Source: Gammaproteobacteria bacterium (GTDB taxonomy: Bacteria > Pseudomonadota > Gammaproteobacteria > Pseudomonadales > Porticoccaceae). From it: a stretch of 64,000 nt of DNA. The position numbers were made by a program, and so were the translations under genes. This document shows positions 11,065-21,898 of the stretch, piece by piece. The stretch covers positions 1 to 64,000 of the forward strand of contig JADJET010000019.1 in the NCBI GenBank assembly GCA_016708925.1, read 5' to 3'. The notes beneath the pieces were generated by a model, which saw nothing but the letters and a program-made list of their open reading frames with translations, searched no databases and was not told where the DNA came from. How positions within the stretch are numbered: the first letter of the stretch is position 1; each line of letters starts with the position of its first letter.

Positions 11065-11106
11065 GGGCGCGGGCAAGGGGCGGGCGCGGGAGGAAGGGCA
11101 GGCGGG
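11065..11106 (+). other. run of seven G-tracts, possible G-quadruplex
   Basis: Between the convergent fabB and cysC genes the plus strand has seven runs of three or four G (11,065, 11,071, 11,077, 11,082, 11,088, 11,096 and 11,104) separated by loops of one to five bases. This meets the usual criterion for a G-quadruplex, and the fabB 3' untranslated RNA would carry it. I see no good factor-independent terminator for fabB, so a role in ending transcription or stabilising the transcript is a guess. Confidence 0.6.
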
Positions 11107-11139
11107 CGCACATTCCCCCTTGGGCCAGCCAGGCCGCCC

Positions 11140-11733
11140 TTAAAAAATGCCGCGCTGCTCCAGGTACGCAAGCAAGTTTTGCACGCAGCCGTCGAGATCC
11201 TCTGCCCCGGTATCAACCACCAACTCCGGACTCACTGGCGCTTCATACGCGGAATCGATGCCGGTGAAGTTGGGAATCTGCCCGGCGCGCGCCTTGCGGT
11301 AGAGACCCTTGGGGTCGCGCTGCTCGCAGACCGCCAGCGAGGTGGCGACATGCACTTCGATGAACTCATCCGCGGGCAGCAAATCGCGCGCGAGCTGACG
11401 GTCAGCGCGAAACGGCGAGATGAATGCCGTCATGGCAATCAGACCGGCATCGACAAGCAGCTTCGCCACCTCGGCGATGCGCCGGATATTTTCGACCCGA
11501 TCAGCGTCGCTGAAGCCCAGATCCCGGTTGAGACCGTGGCGGACGTTGTCGCCGTCCAGCAGGTAGCAATGATGGCCACGCTCGAAGAGCGCCCGCTCCA
11601 GCGCATTTGCCAGGGTTGATTTGCCCGCGCCACTGAGCCCGGTAAACCAGATCACGCAGGGCTTCTGGCGTTTCTGGCGCGCACGATCGTCCTTCGACAC
11701 CGCCGCCTGGTGCCAGGTCAGATTGGTACTCAC
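11140..11733 (-). CDS. cysC: adenylyl-sulfate kinase
   Basis: CysC phosphorylates adenosine 5'-phosphosulfate (APS) with ATP to give PAPS for sulfate assimilation or sulfotransferases. The 197-residue protein has the P-loop GLSGAGKST near residue 33, the APS-binding LDGDNVRHGLNRDLGFS, and RDPKGLYRKARAG. The N-terminal NLTWHQAAVS is typical of CysC starts. No cysD, cysN or cysH lies nearby, so the ATP sulfurylase it depends on must be elsewhere. It follows ssb by 36 bases on the same strand, and the two probably share a transcript. Confidence 0.95.
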   Translation of the reverse strand: MSTNLTWHQAAVSKDDRARQKRQKPCVIWFTGLSGAGKSTLANALERALFERGHHCYLLDGDNVRHGLNRDLGFSDADRVENIRRIAEVAKLLVDAGLIAMTAFISPFRADRQLARDLLPADEFIEVHVATSLAVCEQRDPKGLYRKARAGQIPNFTGIDSAYEAPVSPELVVDTGAEDLDGCVQNLLAYLEQRGIF

Positions 11734-11769
11734 GCGCAGGCGTTCACGGGGCCGCGGAACCGGGCCGCA

Positions 11770-12249
11770 CTAAAACGGGATATCGTCATCGAAATTGTCG
11801 AAGCTGGTGGGGTCCGGACCGGCCGGGGCAGCGCCCGAGGTGCCGCCGCTGCTCGCCTGCGCCGCGCGTGGCGGAGCACTGAAATCGCCGCCCTGCTGTC
11901 CACCTGACATGCCGCCGCGTCCGTCCAGCATCTGCATTTCATTCGCGACGATCTCGGTGGTGTAGTGCTTCTGGCCGTCCTTCTCCCACTGGCGGGTGCG
12001 CAGGGAACCTTCGACATAAACCTTGGAACCCTTCTTGAGGTACTCGCCGGCGATCTCCGCCAGCTTGTTGAAAAACACCACCCGGTGCCATTCGGTGCGC
12101 TCTTTCTGCTCGTTGGTCTGCTTGTCGCGCCAACCTTCGGACGTCGCCAGGGTGATATTAGTCACCGCCCCGCCGCTGGGCATGTAGCGGGTTTCCGGGT
12201 CGTTGCCGAGATTGCCGATCAAAATGACTTTATTGATGCCGCGAGCCAT
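11770..12249 (-). CDS. ssb: single-stranded DNA-binding protein
   Basis: Ssb coats single-stranded DNA and recruits replication and repair proteins. The 159 residues show the OB fold beginning ARGINKVILIGNLGNDPETR, a Gly/Ser/Pro-rich linker from about residue 115, and the acidic tip FDDDIPF, which is the docking site for partner enzymes. Length is normal. It sits between an MFS transporter gene and cysC, all on the minus strand. MFS-ssb adjacency close to a divergent uvrA is common in pseudomonads and relatives. Confidence 0.97.
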   Translation of the reverse strand: MARGINKVILIGNLGNDPETRYMPSGGAVTNITLATSEGWRDKQTNEQKERTEWHRVVFFNKLAEIAGEYLKKGSKVYVEGSLRTRQWEKDGQKHYTTEIVANEMQMLDGRGGMSGGQQGGDFSAPPRAAQASSGGTSGAAPAGPDPTSFDNFDDDIPF

Positions 12250-12348
12250 CGCCAGAATCCCCTGTCAAAATTGTGTGCTGCGAAGTCCAGTGTAACCGCT
12301 GGGCTCCGGCCTCGCCAACCACAGCCCGTGCGCAACGCACGCCGTGCA

Positions 12349-13704
12349 TCAAGCGCTCAGCGGGCGTCCCAGAACACGCTCCAGATGGGCGCTGTCGAGC
12401 GCATCGTCGTCCACCTGCACATAGGCGACCTGGTGGCTCGGGATGTGAATCACGTCCTCGACTCCGGCCACCACGCCCACCAAGGCTTCGCGCCGGACCA
12501 CGGGTTCTCCCGCCGCCTGAATCAACGTCAGGCTGCGCAACCGGCGCGGAGCGCGCATGGTGCTGGCCACGGCAAACCATACCAGCGCCGCGCCGCCGGC
12601 GAACCAGAACACGCTCCCGCCACCAAAGCGATGCGCGACCAGACCACCCAGCGCGCCGCCCGCGAACGCGCCCAGAAACTGGCTGGTGGAATAAATACCA
12701 AGCGCCGTACCCTTGATGCCCGGCGGGCACAGCTTGCTGACCAGGGACGGCAGCGATGCCTCCAGCAGGTTGAACGCCATGAAAAACAACAACAGCCCCG
12801 TGGCCATCACAGCGAAGTGACTGCCGGCCGAAGCCAGCACCGCCTCGGCCACCGCCAGTAGCGCGATAGCGCCCATAAATACCGGCTTCATCCGCCGCCG
12901 TGTTTCGCCATACCAGATGAACGGCACCATCAGTGCAAAGCCGGCGCCCATGGTGATCAGATAAAGATACCAATGCCGGTCCCGCTCAAATCCCACCACC
13001 TGTTCCAGCAGCACGGGCACCGACACCCAGGTCGCCATCTGGGCGAAGTGAAGCACGAAGATTCCCACATCCAGCCGCAGCAGCTCGGAATTGCGCAGCA
13101 CCCGGCCCAGCATTTCGGGCATCGGCACCAATTCGTGAGTCGAGACCCGGCTTGGCGTGGGAATCGACAGCAACACCGGCAATCCCAAAATGCCCAGCGC
13201 CGCCGTCACCCAGAACACCGCCGATATCCCCCAGTGGGAAGCGATCACCGGACCCAGGGCCATCGCCACCGCGAACGAGAGCCCGATACTGCCGCCCACC
13301 GCCGCCATGGCGCGGGTGCGCGCCTGCTCGCGCGTCACATCCGCCAGCAACGCCATGATGACGCCGGCCACTGCGCCCGCGCCCTGCACCGCCCGCCCCA
13401 GCATCAACTGGTACACGGTATGTGCTTGAGCGGCAATCACCGAGCCCGCCACAAACAGCAGGATGCCGATGATGATGAGCGGCTTGCGTCCAAAGCGGTC
13501 GGAGGCGAGGCCGAAGGGGATTTGCAACATGCCCTGGGTGAGGCCGTAGATCCCCAGACACAGGCCTATGGTCGCGGCCGTGGCGCCGGTGTACTGGGCT
13601 TCATTGAGCGCAAGTACCGGCAGCACCATGAACAGTCCCAGCATCCGCGTGGCATAGAGAAACACCAGGCCCAGCAAGGCGCGCAGTTCAAGGGATGTCA
13701 GCAT
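12349..13704 (-). CDS. MFS transporter, YajR-like with C-terminal soluble domain
   Basis: This is a proton-driven drug/metabolite exporter of the major facilitator superfamily in the inner membrane, of unknown substrate. The 451 residues give about twelve hydrophobic segments, the motif-A loop GLASDRFGRKP between helices 2 and 3 (about residue 65), and a soluble tail of about 60 residues after the last helix (from about 395). That tail resembles the ferredoxin-like YAM domain of E. coli YajR (456 residues). It precedes ssb on the same strand. The assignment to the YajR type rests on length and tail, so substrate claims are not supported. Confidence 0.85.
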   Translation of the reverse strand: MLTSLELRALLGLVFLYATRMLGLFMVLPVLALNEAQYTGATAATIGLCLGIYGLTQGMLQIPFGLASDRFGRKPLIIIGILLFVAGSVIAAQAHTVYQLMLGRAVQGAGAVAGVIMALLADVTREQARTRAMAAVGGSIGLSFAVAMALGPVIASHWGISAVFWVTAALGILGLPVLLSIPTPSRVSTHELVPMPEMLGRVLRNSELLRLDVGIFVLHFAQMATWVSVPVLLEQVVGFERDRHWYLYLITMGAGFALMVPFIWYGETRRRMKPVFMGAIALLAVAEAVLASAGSHFAVMATGLLLFFMAFNLLEASLPSLVSKLCPPGIKGTALGIYSTSQFLGAFAGGALGGLVAHRFGGGSVFWFAGGAALVWFAVASTMRAPRRLRSLTLIQAAGEPVVRREALVGVVAGVEDVIHIPSHQVAYVQVDDDALDSAHLERVLGRPLSA

Positions 13705-13825
13705 GCAGGGGACAGCGCAGCGGGATAACCGGAGGGGCGGCTAGAATACTGAATGGCCCCGCAAAAGCAAAGACGATACCGATCCGGTCAGGGACCGTTC
13801 GGTGGGCGGCACCGCAACTTGGCAG

Positions 13826-14692
13826 TCACCGTGCGCGGCGGCGTCGATAGCGCTCGAGCAACTGCCAGGGGCGGGGACGCAAGCCGGCGGAATCGGTGAA
13901 CGACACGCCGGCGCCATAGCATTCCCCGAGCAGATTAATGTAACGCCGCGGTACCGAAGTGACGGAGCGCGGCGACACGCCGTGGATGGCGAGAGGCGAG
14001 TTGAGCCACATCACCAGGGTATTCGGCGCATAGGCCACGCGCTCGGCCACCTCCACCGCGTCGGGCTTGACCCGCGAACCCCGTGCCATGGGACGCTGCC
14101 CGGGCTTGACCCGGTACAGCTCAAGCTCGCCGCCAGTGGAACTGTCATCCGCATGACGGAAATAGAGCAGGGCCGCAAACAGCTTGGCGGGATTATCGAG
14201 ATGGGGACCGCGCACCGAGGACGGCGTCGTCACCGGGCTGTTCATGCCGAACTGGCCGTCGAGGGCGACATCGGCGGCGAAATTGGCGGCATTGCTTTTT
14301 TTTCCCGGCTGCCGAAGCACGGTCGCAAAGGCCTCGGGCGCCTTGCCGAAAGCGTCACGAATACCGGGATGCAGGGCGGCAAGCTCATCCTGCCAGAGGG
14401 CGCAAACCCGACGGAAGAATTCCGCGGAGGTGTGGTAGGCAAAAAATTCGCGCCACAGGGGCGCGATCCGCGGACTGGTCATCACGTCCGCCGCCGCGAG
14501 CTTGTAGAGCCGGTTGTTGGCGAGAGGGCCCGGCCCGGCGACTTCGGCCAGCGCCGGATAGGAACGCTCCAGCTCTTGATACAGCGCTGGGGGCAATGCA
14601 TCCGGCACCACCAGATGGGGAAACGGCTCACGCCGGATTGCCGCTGTGCCAATCCGGGTCGGCAAGCAGCACAAGTTGTCAACGCCCGTCAT
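13826..14692 (-). CDS. 2-oxoglutarate/Fe(II)-dependent oxygenase
   Basis: This protein is a probable non-haem iron dioxygenase that hydroxylates an unknown substrate using 2-oxoglutarate and oxygen. In the 288-residue protein the iron triad is visible: H164 and D166 in RGPHLDNP, and H237 in LAIHGVS, with the 2-oxoglutarate-binding arginine at 249 or 250. The beta strands ALLYFRHAD and GGELELYRVK lie between them as in prolyl-4-hydroxylase-like proteins. I chose ATG 14,692 because AGGAGGG stands just upstream; an in-frame ATG at 14,737 has no such site. It follows manC by 100 bases on the same strand, so a link to surface polysaccharide is possible but unproven. Confidence 0.82.
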   Translation of the reverse strand: MTGVDNLCCLPTRIGTAAIRREPFPHLVVPDALPPALYQELERSYPALAEVAGPGPLANNRLYKLAAADVMTSPRIAPLWREFFAYHTSAEFFRRVCALWQDELAALHPGIRDAFGKAPEAFATVLRQPGKKSNAANFAADVALDGQFGMNSPVTTPSSVRGPHLDNPAKLFAALLYFRHADDSSTGGELELYRVKPGQRPMARGSRVKPDAVEVAERVAYAPNTLVMWLNSPLAIHGVSPRSVTSVPRRYINLLGECYGAGVSFTDSAGLRPRPWQLLERYRRRRAR

Positions 14693-14792
14693 TTTCCCTC
14701 CTGAAAACCGGAATCCGCGCACAAACCCCACCGGCACGGGATGCCGCTATTTTCTGCGCGCCCGATCCCGACGCGCAAGCGCCGCCCGCCCA

Positions 14793-16208
14793 TCAGGCGC
14801 GGCCGTAGCGGTCCTCGAAACGCACGATGTCGTCTTCGCCGAGATAAGCGCCGGTCTGTACTTCAATCAGTTCCAGCGGAAGTTTCCCCGGATTGGCCAG
14901 CGAATGCCGGGTTCCGATGGGAATGTAGATGGATTCGTTCTCCGCCAGCAGGGTTTCTTTGCCATCCAGTGCAACCCGCGCGGTGCCCGCCACCACGATC
15001 CAGTGCTCGGCACGGTGATGATGCATCTGGGTCGAGAGACTGGCCCCCGGCTCCACCAGGATGCGCTTGACCTGGAAGCGGTGGCCGGCGTCCAGGGTGT
15101 CGTAGCTGCCCCAAGGCCGGTAGACCTGGCGGTGGGTTTCTTCTTCGGGGCGCGCGGCAGCCGCCAGTTGCGCCACCAGCTGCTTGAGGCCGCCGATGCG
15201 CTCGCGGGGCGCCACCAGCACGGCGTCCTTGGTTTCCACCACCACGGTATCGCGCAATCCCACGGTTGCCAGCAGCCGGTGCTCGGAACGCAGCAGATTG
15301 TTGCTGGAATCGATCCGCAGCACATCGCCGCGACAGGCGTTGCCGTCGGCATCCTTGTCCGCCAGTTCCCAGAGCGCCGCCCAGGAGCCGACATCGTTCC
15401 AGGGGCTGTGCAGCTCCACCACGGCGGCGGCATCGGTGTGCTCCATCACCGCGTAATCGATGGAATCGGCGGGACAGGCCGCGAATGCCGCCGCATCGAC
15501 ACGCACGAAATCGCCATCCCGGGTCCGGCTTGCGGCGGCGCGCTCGCAAGCGGCGAGGATCTCGGGTCGATAACAGCCCAGCTCAGCGAGGAAACGGCTC
15601 GCCCGGAACACGAAAATGCCGCTGTTCCAGTAATAATCGCCCGTCTCCAGATAAGCGCGCGCGGTGTCGGCGTCAGGCTTTTCGACAAAGGCAGCTACCT
15701 CGTACACCGCTTCTTCGCGCGACAGCAGCGCGCCGCGACGAATGTAGCCATAGCCGGTTTCAGCGCCGGCCGGTGTAATCCCGAACGTCACCAGACGCCC
15801 GCGTTCGGCCTGGTCCGCCGCCGCCGCCACGGCGGTATGGAAAGCCGCGACGTCCGCGATCACATGGTCCGCCGCCAGCACCAGCAGCAACGGATCAGCC
15901 CCGGTAGCGGCCTGGGCATGGAGCGCCGCCAGCGCCACCGCGGGCGCGGTGTTGCGCGCCACCGGCTCCAGCAGGATGGACTCAACCGCCCCGCCCCAGA
16001 CGCGCGCCTGTTCGGCGGCGATGAAGCGATGATCTTCGTTGCACACCAGCACGGCGGGTCCCACCGCAAGTCCGGCAAGACGCTCCAGCGTCGCCAGCAG
16101 CATCGGCCGATCGCCGACCAGGGGCAGGAACTGCTTGGGAAACAAGCGCCGCGACAGCGGCCACAGGCGGGTGCCGGCGCCGCCGGCCATCACTACGGGG
16201 ACTATCAT
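14793..16208 (-). CDS. manC: mannose-1-phosphate guanylyltransferase/mannose-6-phosphate isomerase
   Basis: This bifunctional enzyme makes GDP-mannose from mannose 1-phosphate and GTP, and interconverts mannose 6-phosphate with fructose 6-phosphate. The 471-residue protein opens with the pyrophosphorylase signature GGAGTRLWPLSRRLFPKQF (from about residue 8) and has FVEKPD in the sugar-binding region. The C-terminal cupin of the type II isomerase begins about residue 350 with RPWGSYD, and metal-binding HHHRAEHW follows. ATG 16,208 gives the normal N-terminus. It is divergent from uvrA and complements the pgi, phosphomannomutase and galU genes at 5-9 kb in supplying sugar nucleotides. AlgA and XanB are alternative names for the same enzyme type. 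Confidence 0.93.
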   Translation of the reverse strand: MIVPVVMAGGAGTRLWPLSRRLFPKQFLPLVGDRPMLLATLERLAGLAVGPAVLVCNEDHRFIAAEQARVWGGAVESILLEPVARNTAPAVALAALHAQAATGADPLLLVLAADHVIADVAAFHTAVAAAADQAERGRLVTFGITPAGAETGYGYIRRGALLSREEAVYEVAAFVEKPDADTARAYLETGDYYWNSGIFVFRASRFLAELGCYRPEILAACERAAASRTRDGDFVRVDAAAFAACPADSIDYAVMEHTDAAAVVELHSPWNDVGSWAALWELADKDADGNACRGDVLRIDSSNNLLRSEHRLLATVGLRDTVVVETKDAVLVAPRERIGGLKQLVAQLAAAARPEEETHRQVYRPWGSYDTLDAGHRFQVKRILVEPGASLSTQMHHHRAEHWIVVAGTARVALDGKETLLAENESIYIPIGTRHSLANPGKLPLELIEVQTGAYLGEDDIVRFEDRYGRA

Positions 16209-16439
16209 CGGAACGCGCCACTGGGTCAGTCGGATAAACGGCGCCGTCTTAGGAGGCTGTGCAAAAACTACGGCGATAGACCGGGGGGGCCCCTCGCGCA
16301 CGCGGGACCACCGGCCATCGTGCGCCGGGCAGACGTCCCTTGTTTATATGTCGCACTACTAGCCATCGGCTTCGTGGTGCGGCGCCGGCGGCGGTGATTA
16401 CAATGCGCGATTGTTTTGGATCCGCTGCGAGCAACCGCC

Positions 16440-19292
<2,853 letters not shown>

Positions 19293-19337
19293 ACGGCGGT
19301 TGCAAAACATCGCGATGATGGAGACGGCTGCTTTTCG

Positions 19338-20706
19338 CTAGGCGGCCGTCGCCGTCAGGCTGGTCTCCTCGCCGCGACCATCGACGGTGATAAGACGCAC
19401 CGGCCGCCGCCACACCTGCTGGACATAATCCAGCACGTGGCGCGCGCGCCCGGCATCGAGACCGCGTCCGTCGTCGCGATACTGGTGGCGCAGGGTCAAA
19501 CTGCCGTCGCTGCCCATATCCTCCACCGCGACGCGGGGAGCACCGAAATTGAACTTGGGCGCCAGAATGGTTTCGCGCAACTGGTCGAGAGTCGACTCCG
19601 TCACGCGCACCGCGCCCGCGCGGCTCGCCGAATAAACAAACAGATCGAGTTCAGCGGCAATCTCGGCCGTCAGATAATTGCGGATAAACCCGAAATCGTC
19701 CTCCTGCTGCATGATTTCCCGCGCCGCGGTGAATCCGCGCTCCGCGATCAGGCGCTCCCAGAGCATAACCCAGATGGTAGGGATTGATGCGCAGCGCGAC
19801 CTGTTTGTCGCCGGCATGGGGGCTGACTACATCGGAATGCGTCTTCATGCAGTCCACATAGAACTGCGACGGCAGGAAATCGGCTTCGCGCAGCAGCCGC
19901 GAATGCCAGTAACTGGCCCAGCCTTCGTTCATGATCTGGCAGTTGAACACCGGCTGGAAATACCAGGACTCCTTGCGCACCGCGAGAAAAATATCGCGCT
20001 CCCAGTCTTCCATTTCGGGCGCGTACTGGGCGATGAACCACAGCAGGTCGCGCTCCGGGCGCGGCGGAATATGCAACGGCTCCAAGCGCGACATCACCGG
20101 GAGAGCCTCGGCTCCCGGCAGACGCGCGTAACGGCCACCAAAGTCCGCTTCACCGAACTCCCGCGCAATACGTCGGGAAGGCTGCTGGTAGCGTCCACGG
20201 TTGAGCGGCAGATCGGTATCGATGTGCGGCTCCAGCGCCAACGCCGCGTCCAGCACTCGCTCGACGCGCTGCTCGCCCTGCTGATCGATCGCTTCCTGGA
20301 TGCGGTGAGCGTGCGCGGCCGCCTGCTCCACGATGTGATAGCCCACCTGCTCCTGACTGTGCACAAAGGCCATGTTGTTGCGGGAAAAATCCGCGTGCCC
20401 CAGCACATGGGCGACCACCAGGGTGTTTTCCTCAATGCTGTTGGTATCGACCAGGTAGGCGTGGTTGGGATTGCCGGGAAACACCACTTCGAAAATCCGC
20501 GAATGACCCATGCGATGCTGGATCATCTGGTACACCCAGCGCACGCCGAACGACCAGTGCGGCATCCGCACCGGGAGGCCGTACACGGCCACCTCCATCA
20601 TGAAACTGGCCGGCACCACTTCGAAATCCACCGGGTGATAGACGAGCCCCTGCGCGGCGGCCAGGGCTTCCAGTTGCGGAATGTACTGATCGAGTCGGGA
20701 GGGCAT
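19338..20706 (-). pseudogene. spoVR: SpoVR family protein with one frameshift
   Basis: SpoVR-family proteins accompany PrkA and YeaH in a stress and stationary-phase operon of unclear biochemical role. The N-terminus from ATG 20,706 (PSRLDQYIPQLEALA) runs to INPYHLGYAL at about 19,762, where the frame is lost. The next frame continues exactly as the family does, with WERLIAERGF, then EDDFGFIRNYL and a C-terminus ending TSLTATAA. The junction reads GCTCTGGGAG where GCTCTGTGGGAG would restore the family spacing, so a two-base TG loss is the simplest explanation. Joined length is about 455 residues, somewhat short of E. coli (510). The start lies 2 bases after the yeaH stop. Real mutation or sequencing error cannot be distinguished here. 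Confidence 0.85.
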
Positions 20707-20707
20707 C

Positions 20708-21881
20708 TCAGGAGACTCCGGTGCGGGTTGCCTGATCGGTGAAAAACGCCTTGATCGCAGGCCAGATATCGGCGTCCTCATTCAGCATGTAGCTGCACGG
20801 GCAGATCCTCCGCCGCGAGGCGCTGCCAGATGGTGGCAATTTCGGTATCCATGTGGCGGTGACTCTGTTGAGACACCTCGGCGTAGCCGGCAAAGTTCAT
20901 CAGCGGCAGCAGGCGCTGCAATTCCGTCGTGGCGGCGCCGCGGTCCTCGCTGAAGTTGTGGCCGTCGGTGGCATAAAACAGATAGCAGTTGTAACGCGCC
21001 GGATCGAAGCGCTCGATCAGGATTTCGTGCGCCCTGGCAAAGCCGGTGGAGCTCTTGGTGCCACCTTCACCGCGCACCTGAAAAAATTCCTCCTCGGCGA
21101 ATTCCCAAGCATCGACCGTGTGCGCGACAAACACCGTTTCGACGCTGGTGTACTGGCGGCGAATGCCCTGCAACGCCCAGAAGAAAAACGTCTTGGCGAG
21201 TTTTCGGCAGTGTTCATCCATGCTGGAAGACACGTCGAGCACGAAAAACACCACCGCACTCGCCGTCGGTTTGGGGCGCCGCGCGAGTTGCCGAAAGCGG
21301 AGATCGTCGTTGCCGATGGGAATCCGGCTGTCGGGTTGCACGCTGCGTCGTTTCACCGCCTCCTTGAGGGTGCGGCGACGATCCAGCCGGGAGCGCGCGC
21401 CGCGCTTGTCCCAGCCCTCGCGCACATAGACATCCTCTTCGATCGCGGTGCCCGCGCGCGGCTGCAGATTGGGCAGCTCCAGTTCTTCCCAGAGCCAGTC
21501 GAGAATGTCATCGATCTGGAATTCCAGCACGAAATTGATCGGACCCTCGGCCTCGCCGCCACCGGGGTCGGAACCCGAAGTCGGTTGTGCGGGGCGCAGC
21601 ACATCGCCGGGTTTGACATTCCCGCCCTGGCCCGCGCCCTGCTCGTCCTCCTGATCGCGCAGCCGGAAGCGGTGATGTTCCAGAAACCGCACCGGCACCT
21701 TGACGGTACGGTCGCGCGGATTGCTCAACACATCGGACCCCGCCACCAGTTCCGGCAGATGGTCACGTACCGCCTGGCGGACCTTTGCATTGTGGCGCAA
21801 CCAGTCGCGCGTACCGCGGGAAAACAGGTCGTACCAGCGCCCCAATCCGTTGCGGGCTTCGCCATCCGTGAACGACATCAT
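20708..21881 (-). pseudogene. yeaH: YeaH/DUF444 family protein with one frameshift near its end
   Basis: YeaH has a von Willebrand A-like domain and is co-transcribed with the kinase PrkA; its function is not established. The first 365 residues read cleanly, including VVFFVLDVSSSMDEHCRKLA (metal-site DxSxS, about residue 225), AHTVDAWEF and GGTKSSTGF. The frame then hits a premature stop at 20,778. The family C-terminus (DADIWPAIKAFF) continues in another frame to a stop at 20,708. The junction near 20,788-20,800 reads CTACATG where CTACACATG would be in frame, suggesting loss of two bases in a CA repeat; a one-base gain is an alternative. It lies between prkA (17 bases upstream) and spoVR. 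Confidence 0.85.
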
Positions 21882-21898
21882 ACGAACGCCCCTTCAGG

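Noticed and set aside
11965..12861. 298-codon plus-strand open frame opposite ssb and the MFS gene
   Set aside because: It is a shadow of two clear minus-strand genes and has low-complexity composition typical of GC-rich antisense frames.
16253..16345. Possible mobile-element remnant between manC and uvrA (GGCTGTGCAAAAAC)
   Set aside because: Only one end resembles a repeat terminus and no matching inverted copy was found.
14646..16397. 583-codon plus-strand open frame opposite manC
   Set aside because: manC is well supported on the minus strand; this frame is antisense and has no domain.
16209..16439. LexA (SOS) box before uvrA
   Set aside because: No CTGT-N8-ACAG sequence was found in the uvrA/manC spacer.
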